Origin: Variovorax paradoxus | GTDB taxonomy: Bacteria; Pseudomonadota; Gammaproteobacteria; Burkholderiales; Burkholderiaceae_C | Length of the DNA: 64,000 bases | Reading direction: 5' to 3' | Assembly: GCF_022009635.1 (NCBI RefSeq) | Contig: NZ_CP091716.1 | Coordinates: forward strand, 3,425,001 to 3,489,000 | Part shown: one piece after another, positions 16,858 through 25,839 of the stretch | Layout: each line of letters begins with the position of its first letter | Position numbering within the stretch: position 1 is the stretch's first letter | Notes under the pieces: generated by a model | What the model was told of the DNA's origin: nothing | The model's database searches: none | Seen by the model: only the letters and a program-made list of their open reading frames with translations | Made by a program: the position numbers and the translations under genes

Positions 16858-17580
16858 ATGGCCGCTGCCCCCAAAAGCCGACTTTCGCCACCGCACCGCG
16901 CGGCGCTGGAAGGCAACCCGTGGTTCACCAGCATTCCGCGCGCGCAGCGCGAGGCGCTCGTGGGCGCGGCCGAACTGCTGCATGTGCGGCGCGGCGCGAT
17001 GGTGTTCCGCCAGGGCGACACCATCAGCACGGCGGGCGGCGGCTTCTACGGGCTGGTGGCCGGCAGCATCAAGATTTCATCGCTGCGCCAGGACGGGCGC
17101 GAAGCCATCCTGGCTGTGCTGGAGCCGGGCAACTGGTTCGGCGAGATCACGCTGATCGACGGCTCGCCGCGCACGCACGACGCCACCGCGCTCGAGGCGC
17201 TCGACTTGCTGGTGGTGCCGCCCGAGGCCTTCGTGCAGCTGATGCGCGACGGCGTGTTCGCCAACGCCATCGCCGCGATGCTGGCCGCGCGCGTGCGCAT
17301 GCTGTACGGACTGGCCGAAGACGCCACGCTGCGCAGCCTGCGCGCCCGCGTGGCGCACCGGCTGCTGGTGCTGGCGCGCGGCGATGCCACGCAGTCGCCG
17401 CATACGCGCAGCAACGTGGCGCTGCCGCAGGAGGCGCTGGCGATGATGCTCGGCGTGACGCGCCAGACGCTGTCGAAGGAACTCAATGCGCTGGCGGCCG
17501 AGGGCTTGGTGTCGCTGGGCTATGGGCGCATCGAGCTGCTTTCGCTCGATGCGCTGCAGGCGCTGGTGCGCACCGGCTGA
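16858..17580 (+). CDS. Crp/Fnr-family transcription regulator
   Basis: 240 residues. The cyclic-nucleotide-binding-like beta roll spans about 20-140 (FRQGDTI, GNWFGEITLIDGSPRTHDATA) and a winged helix about 150-235 (SNVALPQEALAMMLGVTRQTLSKELNAL). No N-terminal cysteine cluster is present, so it is not an oxygen-sensing Fnr. The phosphate-binding loop keeps FGE but has GSPRTHDAT where cAMP binders have an RxA/ST pattern, so the ligand is uncertain. It is divergent from the HD/aldolase pair with a fitting palindrome between. Its 3' end overlaps the convergent MFS gene by 61 bp. There is no clear Shine-Dalgarno. Confidence 0.88.
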   Translation: MAAAPKSRLSPPHRAALEGNPWFTSIPRAQREALVGAAELLHVRRGAMVFRQGDTISTAGGGFYGLVAGSIKISSLRQDGREAILAVLEPGNWFGEITLIDGSPRTHDATALEALDLLVVPPEAFVQLMRDGVFANAIAAMLAARVRMLYGLAEDATLRSLRARVAHRLLVLARGDATQSPHTRSNVALPQEALAMMLGVTRQTLSKELNALAAEGLVSLGYGRIELLSLDALQALVRTG

Positions 17581-19070
17581 GAAGGACGCGTCTTGCGCTG
17601 CCAGCCCAGCGCGGCCACCGAAGCCGCGGCCGCCACCACGATCAGCACGGCCACGGCCATCACCGCGAAGAAGGCCTGGTCGAATGCCGCGTGCGCGAGC
17701 GACACGAGCTGCGTCGCAACCTGTGCCGGCAGCGTTTCCGCCGCGAGCAATGCGGCGTCGATGCCGTCGCCGGCCGACGCGGGCACCGCCAGGGTGCCCG
17801 GAATGCTCATCGCCGCGGTGTAGCTCGACGACAGCACGCTGCCCAGCAGTGCGATGCCGAGCACGCCGCCCAGCTCGTAAGACACCTCTTCGACCGACGC
17901 CGCCATGCCCGCGCGCTCCAGCGGCGCGTTGTTCATGATCGCGTTCGACGCCGCCGTCATGGTGGCGCCGACGCCCAGGCCCAGCAGCGCGAGCACGGCC
18001 AGCTTCGACAGGCCCGGCGAATCCACGGCCAGTGCCAGCCCGCACATGGCCAGCGCGGTGGTGACGAGGCCCAGCAGGATGATGGGACGCGAACCCGTGC
18101 GCGACAGCATCAACCCCGCGATGGGGCCGGCCACGAAGGCGGCCAGCGGAATCGGCAGGATGGCCAGGCCCGCCTGCAGCGGCGTGAGGCCCGCCACCAG
18201 CTGCAGCCGCTGGGTGAACACCAGCTCGACACCGACCAGCGCCACCGATGCGACCACCGCCGCGATCACGCCGCCCGAAAAGTACCGGTTGCGGAACAGG
18301 CGGAAGTCGATCAACGGCGACGCGCTGCGGCGCTGGCGGCGCACGAACAGCGCCATGGCCGCCACGGACAGCGTGCCTGTTACCACGGCCATGGTGGCCG
18401 AGGGCGCGTACTTGGCGAACTCCTTGATCGTCAGCACCAGGCAGACCAGCGCGGCCAGCGCCTGCACCGAGCCGATGAAGTCCCACGGCCTGTCGCTCGT
18501 CGCGCGCCGGCCGGGAAGCAGCCACAGGCCCAGCACCATCGCGACCGCCACCACCGGCACGTTGACGAGGAAGACCGAACCCCACCAGAAGTACTCCAGC
18601 AGCACGCCGCCGACCACCGGCCCCAGCGCCGCGCCGCCCGAAGCCACCGACGCCCACACGCCGATGGCCACGGCGCGCTCGCGTTCGTCGGTGAAGGTGA
18701 GCCGGATGATGGCCAGCGTGGCCGGCATCATCATCGAGGCGCCCAGGCCCAGGACGGCGCGCGCCGCAATGAGCGCGGCCGGGTTCGGCGCATAGGCCGC
18801 GCACAGCGAGGCCACGCCGAACACCGCCAGCCCCGCGATGAACATGCGCTTGTAGCCCACGCGGTCTCCCAGCGCGCCCATGCCGAGCAGGAAGCCGGAA
18901 ACGGCGACGGTGTAGGCGTTGATGATCCAGAGCTTGGCCGAGGCCGACGCGGCCAGGTCATGCGTGAGCCGGGGCAGCGCGGTGTAGAGCACGGTCATGT
19001 CGACCACGATCAGCAGCAGTGCCATCGACACGATCAGCAGCGTGATCCATTTCTTCGTGTTGTGCGTCAT
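17520..19070 (-). CDS. MFS drug-efflux transporter of the DHA2 (14-helix) family
   Basis: 516 residues with about 14 hydrophobic segments. Signature motifs are DMTVLYTALPRLTHDL in helix 1, the loop GDRVGYKRMF (motif A), and the motif C region GPVVGGVLLEYFWWGSVFLVNVP. These mark QacA/SmvA-type proton-driven exporters of cationic drugs or dyes in the inner membrane. It starts 3 bp after the GNAT gene stop, so the two are cotranscribed, and its last 61 bp overlap the convergent Crp/Fnr gene. The Ser-rich C-terminal tail (SACSASSESSSMRP) lies in this overlap and is probably not functional. Confidence 0.9.
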   Translation of the reverse strand: MTHNTKKWITLLIVSMALLLIVVDMTVLYTALPRLTHDLAASASAKLWIINAYTVAVSGFLLGMGALGDRVGYKRMFIAGLAVFGVASLCAAYAPNPAALIAARAVLGLGASMMMPATLAIIRLTFTDERERAVAIGVWASVASGGAALGPVVGGVLLEYFWWGSVFLVNVPVVAVAMVLGLWLLPGRRATSDRPWDFIGSVQALAALVCLVLTIKEFAKYAPSATMAVVTGTLSVAAMALFVRRQRRSASPLIDFRLFRNRYFSGGVIAAVVASVALVGVELVFTQRLQLVAGLTPLQAGLAILPIPLAAFVAGPIAGLMLSRTGSRPIILLGLVTTALAMCGLALAVDSPGLSKLAVLALLGLGVGATMTAASNAIMNNAPLERAGMAASVEEVSYELGGVLGIALLGSVLSSSYTAAMSIPGTLAVPASAGDGIDAALLAAETLPAQVATQLVSLAHAAFDQAFFAVMAVAVLIVVAAAASVAALGWQRKTRPSQPVRTSACSASSESSSMRP

Positions 19071-19073
19071 TGC

Positions 19074-19589
19074 TCAGCTCCCCAGTTCCTTGAGCATGGT
19101 GACGGACACGGGCATGCAGCCGCGCGCCTCGAAGAAGCGGTGTGCGGGCTCGTTGCCGATGCCGCTTTCGAGAAAGAGCCGCTGGATGCCGCGCAGACGC
19201 AGCTCGGCGCAGACCCAGTCGAACATCCGGCCGCCCACGCCGGCGCCCTGCCGGGCGGCATCGACGACCAGGTCGTCGAGCGTGGCGAAGGCGCGAGAGG
19301 CCACGCGGGCCTCGTCGATGGAGACGCAGGCGACGCCGGCCAGGGCGCTGTCGGCGTGCGCCGTCGCGATCAGCGTGGTCGACGTGGAGGCGGGCTGGGC
19401 GAGGGCGTGGCGCACCTGCGCGGCCAGTACTTCGGGCAGGTCGGTGCGCCATTGGCCGATGGCGACGGCGCGCTGCTCCTGCAGCTCGGAATGAGAGATG
19501 TAGCGCGGGCTCAGTTGTCCCATGAACAACTCGACGATCGCCCGCTCCTGGGCGGGGTCGTTGCACCACTCGATTCGCAGGGGTGCCAT
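19074..19589 (-). CDS. GNAT-family N-acetyltransferase
   Basis: 171 residues from the chosen ATG. The acetyl-CoA fold is visible as AGVACVSIDEAR (strands 2-3), LDDLVVDAARQGAGVGGRMFDWV (strand 4 and the Q/RxxGxG loop) and LFLESGIGNEPAHRFFEARG (the C-terminal AHRFYE-type motif). Such enzymes acetylate small amines or proteins. Starts at 19610 and 19628 are also possible and none has a good Shine-Dalgarno; 19589 is chosen because the fold begins right after it. It is upstream of the efflux gene and divergent from a LysR gene, suggesting a drug or stress response unit. Confidence 0.8.
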   Translation of the reverse strand: MAPLRIEWCNDPAQERAIVELFMGQLSPRYISHSELQEQRAVAIGQWRTDLPEVLAAQVRHALAQPASTSTTLIATAHADSALAGVACVSIDEARVASRAFATLDDLVVDAARQGAGVGGRMFDWVCAELRLRGIQRLFLESGIGNEPAHRFFEARGCMPVSVTMLKELGS

Positions 19590-19644
19590 GGGGGTACGGG
19601 ATATCAGCATCGGCGCATGTTGCGCCATTAAAATGAATGAATAA

Positions 19645-19659
19645 AGATGAAATCCATCT
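19645..19659. promoter_or_regulatory. Inverted repeat in a divergent promoter region, candidate LysR operator
   Basis: AGATG-AAATC-CATCT, 24 bp upstream of the LysR start at 19683 and 56 bp upstream of the GNAT start. The surroundings (19629-19670) are strongly AT-rich compared with the flanking genes, as expected for a shared promoter region. Confidence 0.4.
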
Positions 19660-19682
19660 GAAAAATAGATAGGCCGCCTCCC

Positions 19683-20561
19683 ATGGAATGGACAGTCGAC
19701 CAGCTTCGCCAATTCGTGACGACCGCCGAGTGCGGCTCGTTCTCCGCGGCCGCGCGCCACCTGGGCAAGGCGCAGTCCGCGGTGAGCACCGCCATCGGGC
19801 TGCTGGAGGTCGACTTGGGCGTGGCGCTGTTCGACCGCTCGCGCAGGAACGCGCAGCTATCGGAAGCAGGGCAGGTGCTGCTGCTGGAGGCCCGCGAACT
19901 GCTGCGCCAGGCGGAGCAGCTCGACCAGCGGGCGCGCTCGCTGAACGCGGGGAGCGAAGCCGCGCTGTCGCTGGCGCTCGACGAAGCCCTGCCTTACACC
20001 GCCATCGCCACGCTGCTGCGCGAGATTTCGGTGAAATTCCCCAGCCTCGAACTCACGCTGCTCAACGGCACCGCCACCGAGGTGGCCGACTACGTGGAGC
20101 AGGAGCGCGCGAGCGTGGCCTTTCATTTCGACCGGGGCGCCGTGCGCGCCTGCTTCGACCAGCGGCACATCGGCACCGTGCCGCAGGGCGTGTTCGTCGC
20201 GAGCGGCCATCCGCTGGCCGACGGCCGCACCGTGCGGCGCCAGGACCTGGTGCGGCACCGGCAATTGCTGATGCATGCCGACGACGTGCACGAGGTGGCC
20301 TACAGCCCCAAGGTGTGGCGATCGGACAGCTTCTACAGCACGGCCGAGATGGTGGCCGACAACCTGGGGTGGGCGGTGCTGCCGCTCAACATCGCGCACT
20401 ACGAGGGCTTTCGCAAGGCCCTGCAGGAAGTGCCTTGCCCCTCGCTGGCGCTGCCGAGGCTGTCGGTGCGCATGCTGTGGCTGCAGGGCCGTTCGCTGGG
20501 CGCGACGGCGCTCTACGTGCAGCAGCGTTTTGCGGAGCTGCTGCTCAGCAGTTCCGAGTGA
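19683..20561 (+). CDS. LysR-family regulator, divergent from GNAT/efflux genes
   Basis: 292 residues. The N-terminal helix-turn-helix is typical (VDQLRQFVTTAECGSFSAAARHLGKAQSAVSTAIGLLE), followed by the LysR linker helix and an effector-binding domain from about 90. It lies divergent to the GNAT-MFS pair across an AT-rich gap with an inverted repeat and is likely their regulator. It ends 18 bp before the stop of the convergent receptor gene. Inducer unknown. Confidence 0.9.
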   Translation: MEWTVDQLRQFVTTAECGSFSAAARHLGKAQSAVSTAIGLLEVDLGVALFDRSRRNAQLSEAGQVLLLEARELLRQAEQLDQRARSLNAGSEAALSLALDEALPYTAIATLLREISVKFPSLELTLLNGTATEVADYVEQERASVAFHFDRGAVRACFDQRHIGTVPQGVFVASGHPLADGRTVRRQDLVRHRQLLMHADDVHEVAYSPKVWRSDSFYSTAEMVADNLGWAVLPLNIAHYEGFRKALQEVPCPSLALPRLSVRMLWLQGRSLGATALYVQQRFAELLLSSSE

Positions 20562-20579
20562 AAGGTTGCGCGCTGCGCC

Positions 20580-21764
20580 TCAGCGCAGCACGCGGCCGTC
20601 CGAGGAAATGCTGATCAGGTCGATGCTGCGCACGTTGTCGCGCAGGCCCGGCCGCAGGTTGATGCGAAAGCCGCCCACGTCGTAGTCGGTCATGCCGGTC
20701 ATCACGCGCTGCAGGCTCGCGGTGTTGAATCCCTTGCCCGCGCGGCGCACCGCTTCGCCGGCCGCCTTGGCCGCGATGAAGCCCTCGAGCCCTTCGTACG
20801 ACGCGGTCTGGTCGGAGTTGTCGACCGCCGCCAGGTACTCCTTGACGATCGGAATGGCCGAGGGCCGGGGCGAGGGCACCACCTGCGAGATGACGATGCC
20901 GCCGATGTCCTTGCCCAGCGTGGCGTAAAGCGGGTCGATGCCGACGATCGAGAAGGCCATGAAGTTGCCCGTGTAGCCGCTCTTGCGCAGCTTGCGGATG
21001 GCGTTGGCGGTGGTGCCCGAGAGCGACACCAGCACGATGGCCTGCGGCGACTGCTGCTGCACGGTCTTCAGCGCGGCGTCGAGCTTGTCGCCGTTGGCCG
21101 GCACCAGCGCGGTCGCCACCAGCGGCGGCAGCTTGAGTTCGGAGGCCGCCTGCTGCACGGCCGCGAGGCCGGCGCGGCCCATGGCGTCGTCGTCGCCCAC
21201 CAGCGCGATGCGGGTCTGGCCGACGGTGGCGCACTGGCGCACGATCTTCAGCGCCTCGTCGATCATGCCGGGGCGCACATGGAACACATTGGGGTGGTCG
21301 GCGCCGCGCAGCGTGTCGGATGCCGCGAAGGGCGCGAACAGCAGGCTGCCCTGCTGGGTGGCCACGTTGGCGCCGGCCTCGCTGCTGGCGGTGCCGACGA
21401 AGCCGAACAGCATGTCGGCCTTGTTGGTGGTCAGCAGGGTGCGCGCGTTGGTGGTGGCGCGGGCGGCGTCGTAGCCGTCGTCGAGCTGCAGCAGCTTGAG
21501 CTGCAGGCCGGTGGCCGCGTTGCGTTCGTTGAAGTCGCTCACCGCGAGCCGGCTGCCGGCCGCGAAGGCGCTGCCTATTTCACTGGCGCCGCCGGTGAGC
21601 GGCACCGACTGGCCCAGCAGCACGACGCGCGCCGCACCGGCCGCTGCTGCTGCCGGGCGTGCGGCTTGCTGCGCCCATGCGGGATGCGCAGCAATGCCCA
21701 TACCGCCTCCCAGAAGCAATGCACCGTAAGCCTTGCCCAGCCATTCCCTGCGTGATGTGTTCAT
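20580..21764 (-). CDS. ABC transporter substrate-binding protein, branched-chain amino acid type
   Basis: 394 residues. A signal peptide with a twin-arginine look (SRREWLGKAYGALLLGGGMG) ends near HPAWAQQA. The mature protein has the LivJ/LivK type 1 periplasmic fold (VVLLGQSVPLTGGASEIG, QLDDGYDAARATTNAR, VALVGDDDAMGRAG-like strands, AFSIVGIDPLYATLG). No permease or ATPase genes are adjacent, so it is an orphan receptor. Ligands of this family range from amino acids to aromatic acids. Confidence 0.88.
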   Translation of the reverse strand: MNTSRREWLGKAYGALLLGGGMGIAAHPAWAQQAARPAAAAAGAARVVLLGQSVPLTGGASEIGSAFAAGSRLAVSDFNERNAATGLQLKLLQLDDGYDAARATTNARTLLTTNKADMLFGFVGTASSEAGANVATQQGSLLFAPFAASDTLRGADHPNVFHVRPGMIDEALKIVRQCATVGQTRIALVGDDDAMGRAGLAAVQQAASELKLPPLVATALVPANGDKLDAALKTVQQQSPQAIVLVSLSGTTANAIRKLRKSGYTGNFMAFSIVGIDPLYATLGKDIGGIVISQVVPSPRPSAIPIVKEYLAAVDNSDQTASYEGLEGFIAAKAAGEAVRRAGKGFNTASLQRVMTGMTDYDVGGFRINLRPGLRDNVRSIDLISISSDGRVLR

Positions 21765-21811
21765 GTGACACCTTTTTAACGGTAGTAAAAAAGTGTAGCA
21801 ATTTCAGGGCC

Positions 21812-21832
21812 AGCGGGGAAGAAAGCCCCGCT
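21812..21832 (-). terminator. Hairpin after trmB
   Basis: AGCGGGG-N7-CCCCGCT forms a 7-bp GC stem 12 bp past the trmB stop. There is no T-run directly after it on either strand; a T-rich patch is about 10-20 bases farther on. It may be a weak or Rho-assisted terminator. Confidence 0.35.
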
Positions 21833-21844
21833 CCAGACTTGCCC

Positions 21845-22603
21845 TTAGGCGGTGCGTTCGAACACCAGGTCCCACACGCCGTGGCCCAGCTTGATGCCGC
21901 GGTTCTCGAACTTGGTGAGCGGCCGGTACTCGGGCTTGGGCGCATAGGCCTCGGCCGTGTTGCGCAAGAGGGGCTCGCCCGACAGCACCTCGAGCATCTG
22001 CTCGGCATAGGGCTGCCAGTCGGTGGCGCAGTGGATGTAGCCGCCGGGGCGCAGGTGCTGCGCCAGCTTGGTCACGAATTCGGGCTGGATCAGGCGGCGC
22101 TTGTTGTGCCGCTTCTTGTGCCACGGGTCGGGAAAGAACACATGCACGCCGGCCAGCGTGCCGGGCTGCAGCATGTGGTCGAGCACGTCGACCGCGTCGT
22201 GCGCGCAGATGCGGATGTTCGACAGTTGCTGCTCGCCGATGCGCTTGAGCAGCGCGCCCACGCCGGGCTCGTGCACTTCGCAGCAGAAGAAGTTGGTCTC
22301 GGGCAGCACCGTCGCGATGTGCGCGGTGGCCTCGCCCATGCCGAAGCCGATTTCCAGCACGGTGGGGCCGGCGCGGCCGCCGAAGGCCTCCGTCAGGTCG
22401 AGCGGCTCGGGCTTGTAGGGCACGAGGTACAGCGGCCCCAGTTCGGAGAAGGCGCGCGCCTGGCCTTCGGTGGTGCGGCCGCCGCGCTTCACGAAGCTCT
22501 TGAGGCGGCGGTGCAGCGGATGCGGCTTGTCCGCGTCTTCGTCGGGGGCGGGCGCGTCGTCGCTGCGCGGGAGGTCGTTGGGCACGGTGTCGGGAAGGTT
22601 CAT
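21845..22603 (-). CDS. trmB: tRNA (guanine-N7-)-methyltransferase TrmB
   Basis: 252 residues. It makes m7G46 in tRNA variable loops using S-adenosylmethionine. The SAM-binding motif is [16 protein letters not shown], and the family signature [17 protein letters not shown] with [12 protein letters not shown] is intact. The N-terminal 30 residues are an acidic low-complexity leader ([12 protein letters not shown]), common in this family. The start at 22603 overlaps the gluQ stop as TAATG, and a farther in-frame ATG at 22633 lies inside gluQ and is less likely. It forms a translation-related pair with gluQ. Confidence 0.95.
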   Translation of the reverse strand: MNLPDTVPNDLPRSDDAPAPDEDADKPHPLHRRLKSFVKRGGRTTEGQARAFSELGPLYLVPYKPEPLDLTEAFGGRAGPTVLEIGFGMGEATAHIATVLPETNFFCCEVHEPGVGALLKRIGEQQLSNIRICAHDAVDVLDHMLQPGTLAGVHVFFPDPWHKKRHNKRRLIQPEFVTKLAQHLRPGGYIHCATDWQPYAEQMLEVLSGEPLLRNTAEAYAPKPEYRPLTKFENRGIKLGHGVWDLVFERTA

Positions 22604-23505
22604 TACGGCCGCGAATTGTAGAGAGCGCGCCATTCGGGCACCCAGCCGGCCAGCGCGGCGGCGCAATCCGTGGCCGTGGCGGGCCGCAGGCCGAGAGCGC
22701 GCGCCGCGGCACCGAGCGCGGCCAGCGCCGCTTCGGGCGTGCTCGTGTCGATGGCGGTGGCGCCGTTCTGCTTGGAGAGCTTGTCGCCGTCGGCACCGCG
22801 CACCAGCGGTGTGTGCAGGTAGCTCGGCGCGGGAAAACCCAGCGCGCGCTGCAGCAGGATCTGGCGCGCGGTGTTGTCGGTGAGGTCTTCGCCGCGCACC
22901 ACGTCGGTCACGCCCTGTTCGGCGTCGTCGACCACCACGGCCAGCTGATAGGCCCAGGGGCCGTCGGCGCGCCGCAGCACGAAGTCGCCGACCTCGCGGC
23001 CGACGTCCTGGCACTGGCGGCCGAGGCGTCGGTCGGTGAAGCAGATTTCGCCGCCCGCGAACTTCTCGGCGGCAAAGCGCCAGGCCCGCGCGGGCTTGCC
23101 GTGCAGGCCGTCGCGGCAGGTGCCGGGGTACACCCGCTCGCCGTGCCGCTCATGCCGCAGGCCGAGCCGCGCGAGCGCCTCGTCGATGTCCTTGCGCGAG
23201 CAGCCGCAGGGGTAGGCCAACCCGTTCTCTTTGAGCCGGGCCAGCGCGGCTTCGTAGTGCGCCGTGCGCTGCGTTTGCCACACGGGGGGCTCGTCGGGCA
23301 GAAGGGCGCAGTCGGCGAGCTGCCGCAGGATGCGCTCGCCCATGCCGGGCAGGCAGCGCTCGGTGTCGGCGTCTTCGATGCGCACCAGCCAGCGCGCCTG
23401 CGGCCCGCGGGCGCGCACATCGAGCCAGCTGGCAAGCGCGGCCACCAGCGAGCCCGCGTGCAGCGGGCCGGTGGGCGAGGGCGCGAAGCGGCCGGTCTCC
23501 CTCAT
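22603..23505 (-). CDS. gluQ: Glutamyl-Q tRNA(Asp) synthetase
   Basis: 300 residues, a truncated GluRS paralogue that attaches glutamate to queuosine in tRNA(Asp). The class I signature is [13 protein letters not shown] (HIGH-like HAGS) and the second signature is DKLSKQNG (KMSKS-like). The zinc site is visible as CGCSR and YPGTC, the Cys/Cys/Tyr/Cys set of GluQ-RS. The anticodon-binding domain is absent, as expected. It ends in the TAATG overlap with trmB and begins 7 bp after the FAD oxidoreductase stop, so the three genes probably form an operon. Confidence 0.95.
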   Translation of the reverse strand: MRETGRFAPSPTGPLHAGSLVAALASWLDVRARGPQARWLVRIEDADTERCLPGMGERILRQLADCALLPDEPPVWQTQRTAHYEAALARLKENGLAYPCGCSRKDIDEALARLGLRHERHGERVYPGTCRDGLHGKPARAWRFAAEKFAGGEICFTDRRLGRQCQDVGREVGDFVLRRADGPWAYQLAVVVDDAEQGVTDVVRGEDLTDNTARQILLQRALGFPAPSYLHTPLVRGADGDKLSKQNGATAIDTSTPEAALAALGAAARALGLRPATATDCAAALAGWVPEWRALYNSRP

Positions 23506-23512
23506 CTCCCGT

Positions 23513-24613
23513 TCAGATCACGGCGAGCGCGAGCGACAGGCCCGAGAGGAAGGCGTCTTCCACGCGATGGCCCGTGCACCAGTCGCCGGCCACGCCGATG
23601 CGGGCCTTGGTGTCCCACAGGTGCGTCGTGCCCACGGGCACCTGCGTCTGCGCTTCGCTCCAGCACAGGGCCTGGGCGTGCGCGGGCGTGGCGTGGATGC
23701 CGGTTATTTCCGCGAAGGCGCGCAGCAGCTTGGCCTCGACGCGCGCGGGCGTGTCGCGCAGGTGTTCCTGCGACCACGCGGCGCTGGCCTGCAGCGTCCA
23801 GCGCTCGACCGGCTCGCGGCCGGGCTTGGACGATTCGCGCGCCAGCCATGCCACGCGGTGGTGGGTGCTGCGCGCCGCGTTCCATTGGGGGCCGAGGTGC
23901 GACATGGTGGGCTGGTTGGCCTGGGGGTAGGCAATCATCAGCGTCCAGCAGGGCGCGATGCGCACCGGCTCGACCTTGGCGCTCAGCTTGGCCGAGAGCT
24001 TGCCGCCGTCCAGCAGCGCCCGTGCGCGCGAGGGCGGCACGGCGAGCAGCACGGCGTCGAAGCCGGAATACACGTGCCGGGAGTCGTCTGCGCCCGCGGT
24101 GCGCAATTGCCAGCGCTTGGCGTCGAGCGCATCGGGCTCGATCTGCGTGACCTGCGTGCCGGTGACGAGGCTGTCGCCCAGCGGCTTGGCCCAGTGGGCC
24201 ACCAGCGCGTCCATGCCGGGCTGTGCCACCCAGTGCGATTCGAGCGAGGGCAGGGCCGCTTCGGCCACGCGGCCGTGGGCATCGAGCACGCGCACGAGGT
24301 TGGCGCTCCAGCGCTTGCAGACGCCGGGCGTGCTTTCGAGGGCCAGCGCGAAGCGCGGGTCGCGCACGGTGAAGTACTGGGCGCCGCTGTCGAAGCGGCC
24401 GAATGCGGTGTCGACGCTGGCCATGCGGCCGCCGGCCGTGGTCTCGCGCTCGAACAGCGTGACCTTGTGGCCGGCCTGCACCAGCGTTCGGGCACAAGCC
24501 ACCCCGGCAATGCCGGCGCCGACGACGGCGTAGTGCCGTGACGGGGGCGAAGAGCGCGGGGTGGCCGGGGTTCGGTGGCGGTCGGCGGGTTTTGCAGTTG
24601 CGCGAGAGGTCAT
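23513..24613 (-). CDS. FAD/NAD(P)-binding amine-oxidase-like oxidoreductase (renalase-like)
   Basis: 366 residues. The FAD fold starts at about residue 28 ([21 protein letters not shown]) and continues with [14 protein letters not shown] and [12 protein letters not shown], the pattern of renalase-type NAD(P)/FAD proteins. The C-terminal flavin contact is [19 protein letters not shown]. The first 27 residues are Arg/Pro/Ser-rich and may be dispensable or a wrong start. Substrate unknown; bacterial renalases oxidise isomeric forms of NAD(P)H. It lies upstream of gluQ and trmB. The 119 bp between it and the downstream LysR gene contain no feature I can support. Confidence 0.85.
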   Translation of the reverse strand: MTSRATAKPADRHRTPATPRSSPPSRHYAVVGAGIAGVACARTLVQAGHKVTLFERETTAGGRMASVDTAFGRFDSGAQYFTVRDPRFALALESTPGVCKRWSANLVRVLDAHGRVAEAALPSLESHWVAQPGMDALVAHWAKPLGDSLVTGTQVTQIEPDALDAKRWQLRTAGADDSRHVYSGFDAVLLAVPPSRARALLDGGKLSAKLSAKVEPVRIAPCWTLMIAYPQANQPTMSHLGPQWNAARSTHHRVAWLARESSKPGREPVERWTLQASAAWSQEHLRDTPARVEAKLLRAFAEITGIHATPAHAQALCWSEAQTQVPVGTTHLWDTKARIGVAGDWCTGHRVEDAFLSGLSLALAVI

Positions 24614-24732
24614 GACGGACTCTTTTCTTCTGGGTGGGAGGCGGTTGGATGTGTCTGCACTCTACATCGGTCCGGCGGGGGCTTCGCCTGAGGGCACACC
24701 CTTAGCGCGGCGGCGCGAATTCCCGGTCATGC

Positions 24733-25677
24733 TCATCGACCGCGGTGCCGCTCGAGCAATGCACGCCGCGTGCCTTCATGCTCGAACTGCGCGAGCCACC
24801 ATTCGAGCGCGCGCCCCGGCTTGCCCGCGCGCCATGCGCAATGCAGCGAGCCCAAGGGCGGGCGGCGCTCGGTCTTCAGTTCGACCAGGTGCCCCGCCTC
24901 GATGTACGGCCGCGCCATCGGCTCGGGAAGAAAGCCGCCGCCCAGCCCGTGCAGTTGCGCAGCGATCTTGGCCTGCATGCTGGGCACCGTCAGCACGTCC
25001 TGTCCGCCGATGAGGTTGACCGTCATCGGCGTGCCGTGGCGCGTGGAATCGGCGGCGGCCACCGCGCGGTGCTCGCGCATGGCTGCGTCGCTGAGCGGCT
25101 GCGGCAGGCGCGCCAGCGGATGGTGCGGCGCCACCGCGTACACGAAGCGCAGCTCGCCGATCAGCCGGCTGCGGATGCCCGTGGCGGTGAAGGCGAGGCT
25201 CGCCGCGTCGAGCACCGCGCCGATCGCCAGGTCGGCCTCGCCGCTGGTCAGCGCCTCGATGGTGCCCAGCAGCGTTTCGTCGCGCAGCTTGAGGCGCGTG
25301 GGCGGCTCGAGCGCGAAGAAGGCGGTGGCCAGGTCGAGCAGCGGGTCGCGCGCGATCACGCTGTCGACCGCGATGGTCAGCATCGGCTCCCAGCCGGTGG
25401 CCACGCGCTTGACGCGGTTGGCCACGGCGTCGATTTCATCGAGCAGCCGGTCGGCCTCGCGCAGCAGCTCGGCGCCGGCCTCGGTCAGCCGTGCCTGGCG
25501 CGCGCTGCGGTCGAACAGGAGCACGTCGAGCGCGTCCTCGATCTGGCGCACGCGGTAGCTCAGCGCGCTGGGCACCAGGTCCAGGGTGCGCGCGGCGGCG
25601 GCAAAGCTGCCGGTGGCGGCCACCGTCTGGAGCATGGCCAGGGCGTCGGGGGTCAGTACGTCTCGGGGGCTGGGCAT
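24733..25677 (-). CDS. LysR-family regulator, divergent from the pirin cluster
   Basis: 314 residues from the ATG at 25677 (a TTG six codons upstream is less likely). The helix-turn-helix spans about 12-70 (ALAMLQTVAATGSFAAAARTLDLVPSALSYRVRQIEDAL) and the effector domain follows from about 95. It is divergent from the pirin gene across a 162-bp gap that contains a T-N11-A box right at its own start, so autoregulation and control of the pirin-DoxX-flavodoxin genes are likely. Inducer unknown. Confidence 0.9.
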   Translation of the reverse strand: MPSPRDVLTPDALAMLQTVAATGSFAAAARTLDLVPSALSYRVRQIEDALDVLLFDRSARQARLTEAGAELLREADRLLDEIDAVANRVKRVATGWEPMLTIAVDSVIARDPLLDLATAFFALEPPTRLKLRDETLLGTIEALTSGEADLAIGAVLDAASLAFTATGIRSRLIGELRFVYAVAPHHPLARLPQPLSDAAMREHRAVAAADSTRHGTPMTVNLIGGQDVLTVPSMQAKIAAQLHGLGGGFLPEPMARPYIEAGHLVELKTERRPPLGSLHCAWRAGKPGRALEWWLAQFEHEGTRRALLERHRGR

Positions 25678-25691
25678 GGCGGCTCCATCGA

Positions 25692-25704
25692 TCAAATTAT
25701 TTGA
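25692..25704. promoter_or_regulatory. LysR box (T-N11-A) in the LysR-pirin intergenic region
   Basis: TCAAATTATTTGA is a perfect inverted repeat with exactly the T-N11-A spacing of LysR-type binding sites. It starts 15 bp upstream of the LysR ATG and 136 bp upstream of the pirin ATG. Binding here would block the regulator's own promoter and could activate the divergent genes. Confidence 0.6.
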
Positions 25705-25839
25705 ATGGTGCCATCAAAACACGGCGTCTTTCCGAATGGGGTGCGGACCTAAAGTTCTTTACATCCGCTGCGCATCCGGCGCGGCATACGAAGAAGGCCC
25801 AAGCGTTCCCCACGGGGCAGGGCCAGAAGGAGTTCGAAG

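Noticed and set aside
16920..19631. Plus-strand open frame of about 900 codons across the Crp/Fnr, MFS and GNAT genes
   Set aside because: It runs through three genes on both strands and has an Arg/His/Gln-rich random composition.
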